From an uncultured Ruminococcus sp. (GTDB lineage Bacteria > Bacillota > Clostridia > Oscillospirales > Ruminococcaceae): a stretch of DNA of 10,687 nucleotides. The DNA is taken from contig USJI01000012.1 of the NCBI GenBank assembly GCA_900554975.1, positions 1-10,687 of the forward strand. Direction: 5' to 3'. Within the stretch, counting starts at the first letter, position 1. Each line of letters begins with the position of its first letter. Positions 1 to 5,448 of the stretch are shown in pieces. The notes below the pieces were generated by a model. The model did not search any database. It was given only the letters and a program-made list of their open reading frames with translations, and was not told the DNA's origin. The position numbers were made by a program, and so were the translations under genes.

Positions 1-14
1 GAATGGAGCAAAGA

Positions 15-863
15 ATGAAATTTACCAAAATGCACGGTATCGGCAACGACTACATTTATGTAAACTGTTTTGATGAAGAAGTTGATAATCCGGAAAAGGT
101 TTCCATTTATGTAAGTGACCGCCACAAGGGTATCGGCTCGGACGGTCTGGTTCTTATCATGCCGTCTGATATTGCGGATTTTAAAATGAGAATCTTCAAT
201 GCTGACGGTTCTGAAGCTATGATGTGCGGAAACGCAACACGCTGTATCGGAAAGTACGTTTACGACAAGGGTATGACAAACAAGACTGAAATTACTCTTG
301 AAACAAATTCCGGAATAAAATATCTGAAACTGTTCCCTGTTGACGGAAAGGTTGAATCCGTTGAAGTTGATATGGGACAGGCTGTTCTTGTGCCGAAAGA
401 TATTCCTGTAATTTCCGACAAGGAAAGATTTATTTCCGAACCTGTTGACGTTGACGGAAAGGAATACAAGATTACCTGCGTATCAATGGGCAATCCTCAT
501 GCCATTGTTTACCTTGACGAAATAAATAATCTTGACCTTGAAAAAATCGGCCCGTCATTTGAAAACCACAAACTCTTCCCGGACAGAATAAATACCGAAT
601 TTATCAAAGTCGGCGATGAAAACACTCTTTACATGAGAGTATGGGAAAGAGGAAGCGGCGAAACTTTCGCCTGCGGAACAGGTGCGTGTGCATCGGTTGT
701 TGCGTCCGTTTTAAACGGCTACTGCAAACAGGACAGCGAAGTTACCGTTCATTTAAGAGGCGGTGACCTTAAAATAACATGGAAGTCCGAAGGAAATGTT
801 ATCATGAAAGGCCCGGCTGCACTTATCTGTGACGGAGATGTTGACGTAAGTTTTATAAAATAA
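15..863 (+). CDS. dapF: Diaminopimelate epimerase DapF
   Basis: Cytoplasmic PLP-independent racemase that converts LL-diaminopimelate to meso-diaminopimelate, the precursor of lysine and of the peptidoglycan cross-linking residue. The 282-aa product is of usual DapF length. It opens with the family signature KMHGIGNDYIYV. Both catalytic cysteine motifs are present: MCGNATRC (Cys about 71) and ACGTGACAS (Cys about 220), the two-base acid/base pair. I chose the ATG at 15 over the in-frame ATG at 3 because GGAG lies at 5-8, six bases before it, and because family members begin MKFTKMHGIGND; starting at 3 would add only four residues. The stop is 14 nt before dapL, so the two are almost certainly one transcript. 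The operon promoter lies left of the window. Confidence 0.96.
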   Translation: MKFTKMHGIGNDYIYVNCFDEEVDNPEKVSIYVSDRHKGIGSDGLVLIMPSDIADFKMRIFNADGSEAMMCGNATRCIGKYVYDKGMTNKTEITLETNSGIKYLKLFPVDGKVESVEVDMGQAVLVPKDIPVISDKERFISEPVDVDGKEYKITCVSMGNPHAIVYLDEINNLDLEKIGPSFENHKLFPDRINTEFIKVGDENTLYMRVWERGSGETFACGTGACASVVASVLNGYCKQDSEVTVHLRGGDLKITWKSEGNVIMKGPAALICDGDVDVSFIK

Positions 864-877
864 AAAGGAGTTTATAA

Positions 878-2065
878 ATGACAAAGGTTAATAAGAATTT
901 TGAAAATTTAGTTCCGAATTATCTTTTTGCAGATGTTGCCAAAAAGGCAAATGCTTTTATCAAGGCTAATCCGGACAAGAAAGTTATCAAGCTTGGTATC
1001 GGCGATGTAACACTTCCGCTTGCACCGGTTGTTGTTGATGCTATGAAAAAAGGCTGTGATGAACTCGGTGTCAAGGAAACCTTCAAAGGCTACCCTGATT
1101 ACGAAGGTTATGAATTTTTAAGACAGGCTATCGCTGATTACTACAAGGGATTCGGCGTTGAAGTTGCTGCTGATGAAGTTCTTGTAAATGACGGTGCTAA
1201 AAGCGATGCCGGAAATATCGGCGACATCTTCGACAAGGACAATGTTGTTCTGGTAACTGACCCTGTTTATCCGGTTTATGTTGACTCAAATATCATGGCT
1301 GGCAGAAAGATAATTTATGCTGATGCAACAGAAGAAAACGGATTCTGCGCTATGCCTGACAAGAACGTTTCTGCTGACATTATTTATCTCTGCTCCCCTA
1401 ACAACCCGACAGGTGCTTGTCTTGACAGAGCTCAGCTCAAGGCATGGGTAGACTATGCTAACTCACAGAATGCACTTATCATCTATGATGCGGCTTATGA
1501 AGCTTTCATTACTGAGGACGACAAGCCAAGAAGTATTTTTGAAATCGAAGGTGCAAGAACCTGTGCGATAGAAATGTGCTCACTTTCAAAAACAGCAGGT
1601 TTCACAGGTACAAGATGCGGATATACAATTATCCCGAAACAGCTTGAACTTGACGGAACAAACATTTACAAACTCTGGTACAGAAGACTTTCCACAAAGT
1701 TCAACGGTGTATCTTATCCTGTTCAGTGTGCAGCTGCGGCAGTATTCTCAGAAGAAGGACAGAAGCAGACAAAGGAAAATATTGCATACTACAAGGAAAA
1801 CGCAAAAATTATTGCAGGTGCAATGGACGAGCTTGGAATCAAGTACACAGGCGGTGTAAACTCACCATATATCTGGCTCAAATGCCCGAACAACATGGGC
1901 AGCTGGGAATTCTTCGACTATCTGCTTGAGAATGCCTATGTAGTAGGAACTCCTGGCGAAGGATTCGGCAAGAACGGCGACGGCTGGTTCAGACTTACTT
2001 CATTTGGCGACAGAGAAAACACAATTGAAGCTGTTGAGAGAATCAAAAAGCTTCTTTCAAAATAA
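878..2065 (+). CDS. dapL: LL-diaminopimelate aminotransferase DapL
   Basis: Class I/II PLP aminotransferase that makes LL-diaminopimelate directly from tetrahydrodipicolinate and glutamate, bypassing the succinyl or acetyl branches of lysine biosynthesis. The 395-aa product starts MTKVNKNFENLVPNYLF and has IKLGIGDVTLPL (residues 37-48), the family's substrate-binding start. PLP-site motifs are SPNNPTG (173-179), YDAAYEAF (Asp about 204) and SLSKTAGFTGTR, with the Schiff-base Lys about 238; FRLTSFG near residue 371 carries the carboxylate-binding Arg. The ribosome site AAGGAG (865-870) is 7 nt before the ATG. Its product is the substrate of the adjacent DapF, so the pair forms the last two steps to meso-DAP. 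DapL is known from Clostridia, Bacteroidetes, chlamydiae and plants. A strong terminator follows. Confidence 0.96.
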   Translation: MTKVNKNFENLVPNYLFADVAKKANAFIKANPDKKVIKLGIGDVTLPLAPVVVDAMKKGCDELGVKETFKGYPDYEGYEFLRQAIADYYKGFGVEVAADEVLVNDGAKSDAGNIGDIFDKDNVVLVTDPVYPVYVDSNIMAGRKIIYADATEENGFCAMPDKNVSADIIYLCSPNNPTGACLDRAQLKAWVDYANSQNALIIYDAAYEAFITEDDKPRSIFEIEGARTCAIEMCSLSKTAGFTGTRCGYTIIPKQLELDGTNIYKLWYRRLSTKFNGVSYPVQCAAAAVFSEEGQKQTKENIAYYKENAKIIAGAMDELGIKYTGGVNSPYIWLKCPNNMGSWEFFDYLLENAYVVGTPGEGFGKNGDGWFRLTSFGDRENTIEAVERIKKLLSK

Positions 2066-2093
2066 TTTTGTATATATGAACTAAAATATTCCT

Positions 2094-2124
2094 AAAGGAC
2101 GGTTTCTGACCGTCCTTTTTGTTT
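2094..2124 (+). terminator. Rho-independent terminator of dapF-dapL
   Basis: A perfect 10-bp stem (2094-2103 with 2109-2118, AAAGGACGGT/ACCGTCCTTT) closes a TTCTG loop and runs into TTTTTGTTTT. It lies 28 nt after the dapL stop and ends the lysine transcript before the repeat block. Confidence 0.93.
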
Positions 2125-2130
2125 TATAAC

Positions 2131-2324
2131 AGCGAATTAAAAGTTTTTGCCAAGCTTTCTTCAGAAAGCGGTCGAGCCTTATCGAAACGTACCCTTTACA
2201 TGAACGACAGATTAAAAGTCTTTGCCATGCTTTCTTCAGAAAGCGGTCGTGCCATATCAAAGCGTACCCTTTACATGAACAGCGAATTAAAAGTTTTTTG
2301 CTTACTTTTTTTCAAAAAAGTAAG
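2131..2324 (+). repeat. 75-bp tandem repeat, two full units plus a partial third, each with a hairpin
   Basis: Unit 1 is 2131-2205 and unit 2 is 2206-2280; by hand count they match at 65 of 75 positions. A third unit begins at 2281 with the same AGCGAATTAAAAG start but diverges after about 18 bases. Units 1 and 2 each hold the hairpin GCTTTCT-TC-AGAAAGC (2154-2169 and 2229-2244). At the matching place unit 3 has a different, longer perfect stem, CTTACTTTTTT-TC-AAAAAAGTAAG (2301-2324). So the fold is kept while its sequence changes. A further copy lies at 5371-5446. I read this as a dispersed structured intergenic repeat; its function is unknown. The 75-base period is 25 codons and leaves a frame open, but there is no credible start or ribosome site. 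Confidence 0.85.
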
Positions 2325-2326
2325 GA

Positions 2327-2362
2327 TATTTGCAGAATTTCCGCAAAAAATAACTGCAAATA
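2327..2362 (+). repeat. Inverted repeat just upstream of the small gene
   Basis: TATTTGCAG (2327-2335) is exactly complementary to CTGCAAATA (2354-2362), giving a 9-bp stem with an 18-nt A-rich loop. It ends six bases before the ribosome-binding site of the 65-codon gene. It could be a leader hairpin or the end of the repeat element. No poly-T follows, so it is not a terminator. Confidence 0.5.
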
Positions 2363-2381
2363 CGCTGAAAGGAGATTGATT

Positions 2382-2579
2382 ATGAGCAGAAAACACCGCC
2401 CGACACAGCCGCCCGAACGTTCTTACGAAGACATTATGTTTAACGAGGCTGGCTGTTCCAATGACTGCACAGGACTTATTCCCTCGGAGGTCATGACAGA
2501 ATCTGAATACGAATCCTACGAGCAGATTTATGATTTCGGTCTGCCGAAAAGTGTCAAGGACGACCTTGAAAAGAAATAA
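2382..2579 (+). CDS. Small conserved-looking protein of unknown function (65 aa)
   Basis: I do not recognise a named family. The ATG at 2382 has a strong ribosome site AAAGGAG (2368-2374) seven bases upstream, which marks a real gene; the open frame extends further left only through repeat sequence. The product is soluble, with no signal or membrane segment. It has a basic, Pro-rich start (SRKHRPTQPPER), then SYEDIMFNEAGCSNDCTG with two cysteines at about 25 and 29, and an acidic Tyr-rich stretch (ESEYESYEQIYDFG, about 40-53) with a charged end. The CxxxC pair could bind a metal or form a disulfide; that is a guess. It follows the repeat block with no clear promoter and ends at a terminator immediately after its stop. 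Confidence 0.72.
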   Translation: MSRKHRPTQPPERSYEDIMFNEAGCSNDCTGLIPSEVMTESEYESYEQIYDFGLPKSVKDDLEKK

Positions 2580-2618
2580 AAAAAAGCCTCTCCGCAAGAG
2601 GAAAGCGGAGAGGTTTTT
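2578..2618. terminator. Bidirectional terminator between the small gene and rubrerythrin
   Basis: A perfect 9-bp stem CCTCTCCGC/GCGGAGAGG (2587-2595 with 2605-2613) has a 9-nt loop. On the plus strand it is followed by TTTTT; on the minus strand by eight T (A run at 2578-2585). It sits between two converging genes and can end both; the minus-strand form, serving rubrerythrin, is the stronger. Confidence 0.88.
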
Positions 2619-2678
2619 AATAATAAAGAAGAAGGAAAAAAGCTGTTTGATTAACTTTTGGAATTGTCATTGTTAAAA

Positions 2679-3224
2679 TTACTTGAAGTATCTCTTGAGA
2701 AGTCCTTCAAATGCACAGCCGTGTCTTGCTTCGTCCTTTGCCATTTCATGAACTGTATCATGAATTGCGTCGAGGTTTAACTGTTTTGCCTTGGCTGCGA
2801 GCTGTTTCTTGCCTTCACAGGCACCGTTTTCAGCCATAACTCTCAGTTCGAGATTCTTCTTTGTGGAATCTGTTACAACTTCACCGAGAAGTTCTGCAAA
2901 TTTTGCAGCGTGTTCTGCTTCTTCATAAGCTGCCTTTTCATAGTAAAGACCAATTTCAGGATAGCCTTCTCTGTGAGCAACTCTTGCCATAGCCAGATAC
3001 ATTCCGACTTCTGTACATTCACCTGTGAAATTCTGTCTTAATCCCTCAACGATTTCAGGGTCAACGTCCTTTCCTACTCCTACAACGTGCTGGTCAGCCC
3101 ATGCAAGACCTTCTGTCGGAGCTTCTGTGAACTTTGATGCCGGAGCTTTACACTGTGGGCAGAATTCAGGAGCCTTTTCTCCTTCATATACATATCCGCA
3201 AACGGAACAGACAAATTTCTTCAT
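2679..3224 (-). CDS. rbr: Reverse-type rubrerythrin (N-terminal rubredoxin + ferritin-like di-iron domain)
   Basis: Cytoplasmic non-haem iron protein of anaerobes that reduces hydrogen peroxide using electrons from NAD(P)H or reduced carriers. The 181-aa product starts with a rubredoxin module (residues 1-35) whose four iron-binding cysteines are in CSVCGY (6, 9) and FCPQC (22, 25). The ferritin-like domain follows (about 50-178) with likely di-iron ligands Glu69 (TGECTE), Glu102/His105 (EEAEH), Glu132 (AENG) and Glu165/His168 (DEARH). The rubredoxin-first order is the reverse rubrerythrin arrangement known from Clostridium; classical rubrerythrin has it at the C-terminus. GGAGGA (3233-3238) lies 8 nt before the ATG. 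It appears monocistronic, with its own consensus promoter and a bidirectional terminator. Confidence 0.94.
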   Translation of the reverse strand: MKKFVCSVCGYVYEGEKAPEFCPQCKAPASKFTEAPTEGLAWADQHVVGVGKDVDPEIVEGLRQNFTGECTEVGMYLAMARVAHREGYPEIGLYYEKAAYEEAEHAAKFAELLGEVVTDSTKKNLELRVMAENGACEGKKQLAAKAKQLNLDAIHDTVHEMAKDEARHGCAFEGLLKRYFK

Positions 3225-3306
3225 AATTTTTATCCTCCAATAATGTAAATTGTTTTCAGTTTTTTAAGTATTATCAAAACTCAGAGTTTTCTCTTTCGTT
3301 TTTTAT

Positions 3307-3335
3307 ATTATATCTTATAGTTCGACATTTGTCAA
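3307..3335 (-). promoter_or_regulatory. Sigma-A promoter of the rubrerythrin gene
   Basis: On the minus strand TTGACA (3330-3335) and TATAAT (3307-3312) both match the consensus fully with a 17-bp spacer. Transcription should start near 3300, giving a leader of about 75 nt. GACA-AA-TGTC overlaps the -35 box and could be an operator half-site pair, but it matches no regulator I can name. Confidence 0.88.
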
Positions 3336-3427
3336 TGATTTTTATAAATTTTCACATAAATTTCACATTTCATCTGTACACATTGCAATTGCAGGTAGTA
3401 ATTATTATCAGAAAAGTTAGTCAAGCG

Positions 3428-3456
3428 AAAAAGGCGTCAAAACGCCTTTTTCTTTT
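3428..3456 (-). terminator. Terminator of the riboswitch-controlled cohesin-dockerin gene
   Basis: AAAAAGGCGT/ACGCCTTTTT (3428-3437 with 3442-3451) forms a 10-bp stem with a CAAA-type tetraloop, about 60 nt beyond the stop at 3512. The symmetric A/T ends let it work on either strand; only the minus-strand gene needs it here. Confidence 0.82.
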
Positions 3457-3511
3457 AAAAATATATTATGTGATGATTAGGGAAAGCTGATTTTATAAAA
3501 TTGGAATTTGT

Positions 3512-4339
3512 TTACTTGATAACATCGTCCCAGCTTACGTCATTAGTACTCTTCTTGGAGAGGTATCTTGCAACTGCTGAAGCGTCGTTAGCTGCGAGTT
3601 TGTCGTCTTCATTAACATTTCCGAAGAATTTGCCTTCGTCAGTTCCGATAACGTCAATACCCTTGAAGCTGCCTGCACACTGTCTTGCAATTATAGCAGC
3701 ATCTCTTACGTCGACTTTTTCGTCATCGTTTACATCGCCTCTGAGACCAGGTTTCTGTTCAATGAGGTTACCGGTTTTTTCGTCATATTTTTCAAATACC
3801 ATAAAGTCCGGACATCTCTTTGTTTCTTCAAGAACATCGATAGTTCCGTCATATGATTCGTAATCTTCATAGTCTTCTTCAAATGTTGAGAAAGTTTTTA
3901 TCTCACTGAATTTAACGTCATAAGTCTGACCAACTGCTGCATCTTCAGGAACTGTGAACTGAAGTGTAACAACCGGTTTATTGTCTTTATAAGGTTCTGA
4001 ACCATAGCCAACAAGTGCAACATAGTTGTCAAATGTGTCATAAGCGTTTGCTCCGATAACTCTTTCAAGTTTCAGGCTCGGGTCATATTCAACAAGAAGA
4101 TCATAACAAGCACATGTATTGTTTGTTTCCATAGACATTGTAACAGAAGCTGTTTTACCTGCAACTGCCTGAGTGTCAGAAAGTTCTATGGTTTCAACAG
4201 AAACTACGTCATTTTTCTTGCTTCTCTTAACTGTTCTCGGTGTGATTTCCTTTGCAGATGCCATTGTAGCATTTGCTGTTGCTGTCATAAGGACTGTAGC
4301 TAAAATAGCGGAAGCCTTCATCATAGTGTTCTTTTTCAT
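3512..4339 (-). CDS. Secreted single-cohesin/dockerin protein (putative adaptor scaffoldin) under c-di-GMP riboswitch
   Basis: Extracellular protein of 275 aa that resembles a small cellulosome adaptor, able in principle to receive a dockerin partner and dock onto another scaffold. An N-terminal signal peptide (MKKNTMMKASAILATVLM..., likely cut after ASA at about 29) is followed by a cohesin-like beta domain (about 45-170; VAGKTASVTMSME, YDLLVEYDPSLKLERV, VVTLQFTVPEDAAVGQTYDV). An acidic Tyr-rich linker leads to a C-terminal dockerin (about 201-262) with two EF-like loops: GDVNDDEKVDVRD (Asp202, Asn204, Asp206, Asp213) and GNVNEDDKLAAND (Asn241, Asn243, Asp245, Asp252). The ATG at 4339 is preferred over the one at 4369: AAGGA (4346-4350) is six bases upstream and the signal peptide then starts normally. 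The cohesin call rests on motif pattern, so it could be a cohesin-fold domain that does not bind dockerins. It has its own promoter and long regulated leader. Confidence 0.85.
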   Translation of the reverse strand: MKKNTMMKASAILATVLMTATANATMASAKEITPRTVKRSKKNDVVSVETIELSDTQAVAGKTASVTMSMETNNTCACYDLLVEYDPSLKLERVIGANAYDTFDNYVALVGYGSEPYKDNKPVVTLQFTVPEDAAVGQTYDVKFSEIKTFSTFEEDYEDYESYDGTIDVLEETKRCPDFMVFEKYDEKTGNLIEQKPGLRGDVNDDEKVDVRDAAIIARQCAGSFKGIDVIGTDEGKFFGNVNEDDKLAANDASAVARYLSKKSTNDVSWDDVIK

Positions 4340-4392
4340 AACATATCCTTCTTTCTTCATTGTAGGCAACCCTATTTTTTCAGGATGAAAAT

Positions 4393-4428
4393 AAAAAATC
4401 GACCTTGCATTTCATGAATATGCCGGTC
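4393..4428 (-). terminator. Riboswitch expression-platform terminator
   Basis: In the leader RNA, GACC-G-GCAT (5' arm, from 4428) pairs with ATGC-AA-GGTC (3' arm, to 4401), followed by GATTTTTTATTTT (U run at 4393-4398). It sits between the aptamer and the start codon at 4339. Its 5' arm GACCGGC (4422-4428) is also complementary to GCCGGTT at the aptamer's 3' edge (4473-4479). Terminator and alternative pairing therefore exclude each other. The stem is interrupted, so efficiency is uncertain. Confidence 0.68.
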
Positions 4429-4467
4429 GTCAATAAAATAACAGAATATATTTTTCTCTTTCTGTTA

Positions 4468-4556
4468 AATGCAACCGGCTGTCATACCGCCTTTTCAATT
4501 GCGGCTTAGACCCTCAGCTTTGCGTCCTTACTTTTCAATAAGTTTGCCAAATATTA
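4468..4556 (-). promoter_or_regulatory. Cyclic di-GMP-I riboswitch aptamer (GEMM-I)
   Basis: The leader RNA carries the GEMM-I hallmarks in order: GGCAAAC (ending at 4542); a 6-bp stem CTTATT-GAAA-AGTAAG with a GAAA tetraloop (4527-4542); GGACGCAAAGC (4517-4527); GGGTCTAAG (4505-4513), CCGC...GCGG stem, TATGAC (4481-4486); and AGCCGGTTGC near the 3' end (4471-4480). The tetraloop receptor is TCTAAG/TATGA, whereas the canonical 11-nt receptor is CCTAAG/TATGG; the end pair has changed from C-G to U-A, a compensatory change. The base equivalent to Vc2 G20 appears to be G, fitting c-di-GMP rather than the cGAMP-sensing variant. The outer P1 helix is weak. It lies between a consensus promoter and the cohesin-dockerin gene. 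Confidence 0.93.
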
Positions 4557-4618
4557 AATTATCAATAACGTTTTAATTCCTCTTAACTAACCTCTATCGT
4601 ATCTCTTACTGTGTTTAT

Positions 4619-4647
4619 ATTATAGCACGGGAATTCCTTTCTGTCAA
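4619..4647 (-). promoter_or_regulatory. Sigma-A promoter of the riboswitch-cohesin-dockerin transcript
   Basis: TTGACA (4642-4647) and TATAAT (4619-4624) on the minus strand are both perfect, with a 17-bp spacer. A start near 4612 gives a leader of about 270 nt. A perfect 12-bp palindrome ACATTATAATGT (4673-4684) lies about 25 bp upstream of the -35 box; it might be a regulator site or chance AT-rich symmetry. Confidence 0.9.
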
Positions 4648-4685
4648 GGCTTTTTCTCACATTTGTAGAAATACATTATAATGTG

Positions 4686-4716
4686 TTAAAACCTATGTAC
4701 ATTGTGCACAAGGTTT
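4686..4716 (-). terminator. Weak terminator-like hairpin after the YkgJ-type gene
   Basis: AAACCT (4689-4694) pairs with AGGTTT (4711-4716), with GTAC/GTGC pairing inside. On the minus strand it follows the stop at 4737 by about 20 nt but has only TTTT behind it. It may be a weak terminator; read-through into the riboswitch promoter region is possible. Confidence 0.4.
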
Positions 4717-4736
4717 CAGTAACTGTTATCAGGTAT

Positions 4737-5225
4737 TTAACCCTGTTTTCCGAAAACCTTTAATATTGGGTATGAACAATCATATTCTTTAACAATTTCA
4801 GGGTGTTTCTGAGCATAATTATATATCTTTTCACCCAGTCCTTTTTCAAGAAATCCGACCAGCTGAGAAAGCGGACGGTTATAGAGTTCCTCACATACCG
4901 GACATATCGTTATGACCAGAAAACCGCCTAATTCCATTATTCTGTAAGGCCAGATGCTGCAATCGAAAGGCTTTTTGTCGCCGAGCATACAGCCCTTTTC
5001 ACTGTCAAGTGCAGGGCAGAAAAAAAGCTCATCGCCCTCCAGCTCCGGAGCCTTTACAACATACGCTCCGTTCTTTTGTGTAAACTCTGTCTCCGGTCTG
5101 ATTTCGGACAGTTTTTTAAACGTTTCAGTATTCATAACCGGCATTTCCCAGATGTCTGTTCTGTCGAATCCGCAGCATATTTTGCATTCCCTGCATGATT
5201 TGTTGTCAAGAAGACCTTTAAGCAT
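4737..5225 (-). CDS. YkgJ-type CxxCxxCC zinc/iron-chelating domain protein
   Basis: A 162-aa cytoplasmic protein of the cysteine-cluster family (YkgJ, PF03692), thought to bind zinc or an iron-sulfur cluster; the biochemical role is not established. The N-terminal cluster is SCRECKICCGF (Cys 11, 14, 17, 18). A second set follows in FFCPALDSEKGCML and PFDCSIWPYR (Cys 70, 79, 89), matching the family's C-x-L...C...C-R/S-x-F/W-P pattern. CPVC (108, 111) and Cys150 are further possible ligands. The ATG at 5225 has AAAGGAG (5235-5240) nine bases upstream. Neighbours give no functional clue; the gene is flanked by hairpins on both sides. TATAAT at 5248-5253 with TATACA at 5271-5276 (17-bp spacer) is a possible promoter. 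Confidence 0.87.
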   Translation of the reverse strand: MLKGLLDNKSCRECKICCGFDRTDIWEMPVMNTETFKKLSEIRPETEFTQKNGAYVVKAPELEGDELFFCPALDSEKGCMLGDKKPFDCSIWPYRIMELGGFLVITICPVCEELYNRPLSQLVGFLEKGLGEKIYNYAQKHPEIVKEYDCSYPILKVFGKQG

Positions 5226-5249
5226 AGTATTTTTCTCCTTTATTAAAAT

Positions 5250-5283
5250 TATAAAAGGGACGCCTTCTCATGTATAGCGTCCC
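5250..5283 (-). terminator. Terminator after the lysozyme operon, just upstream of the YkgJ-type gene
   Basis: GGGACGC (5257-5263) pairs with GCGTCCC (5277-5283) around a 13-nt loop; on the minus strand TTTTATAATTTT follows. It lies about 165 nt past the lysozyme stop and 25-30 nt before the next start codon. The same bases contain a possible -10/-35 pair for the YkgJ-type gene, so terminator and promoter may overlap. Confidence 0.62.
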
Positions 5284-5285
5284 CA

Positions 5286-5305
5286 CAAGCCTTTAAAAAG
5301 GCTTG
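5286..5305. repeat. Near-perfect 20-bp palindrome
   Basis: CAAGCCTTT-AA-AAAGGCTTG forms a 9-bp stem with a two-base turn, immediately upstream (minus-strand sense) of the GGGACGC hairpin. The two could act as a double terminator. Its short-loop design resembles the hairpin of the 75-bp repeat. Confidence 0.6.
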
Positions 5306-5339
5306 ACTTAAACGTGGCTCATTTTCAGAGATTACGAAA

Positions 5340-5446
5340 GATAAGACCCGACCATTTAGTTTAACTGCCTGTCGAGCCTTATCAAAATACACCAATGACA
5401 TAAACTGCGAACTAAAAGTCTTTGCCAAGCTTTCTTCAGAAAGCGG
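5340..5446 (+). repeat. Dispersed copy of the 75-76-bp hairpin repeat with an inverted fragment
   Basis: Positions 5371-5446 align without gaps to 2171-2246 (both 76 bp), sharing GTCGAGCCTTATC, ACTAAAAGTCTTTGCCA-like sequence and an exact hairpin GCTTTCT-TC-AGAAAGC (5429-5444). The middle (about 5384-5402) is the most diverged. GATAAGACCCGAC (5340-5352) is an inverted, 11-of-13 match to GTCGAGCCTTATC (5371-5383), making a large hairpin at the left end. The element ends within three bases of the lysozyme stop codon, so it forms the 3' end of that message, in antisense orientation to it. No poly-T follows. Confidence 0.78.
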
Positions 5447-5448
5447 GG

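Noticed and set aside
2131..2324. CRISPR-like array
   Set aside because: The units are 75 bp, directly adjacent and without unique spacers; no cas genes are present.
2131..2362. Insertion sequence or transposon remnant
   Set aside because: No transposase fragment, no terminal inverted repeats bounding the block and no target duplication are visible; a REP-like repeat fits better.
2119..2379. Open frame encoding two 25-residue repeats (SELKVFAKLSSESGRALSKRTLYM-like)
   Set aside because: It arises because the DNA repeat is 75 bp, a multiple of three. The only start is a TTG in the poly-T of the dapL terminator, with no ribosome site, and the hairpin is better explained at the nucleic-acid level.
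4673..4684. PerR or Fur box (ACATTATAATGT palindrome)
   Set aside because: It is symmetric but only 12 bp and AT-rich, and it does not match the PerR 7-1-7 or Fur 19-bp pattern; kept only as a remark on the promoter.
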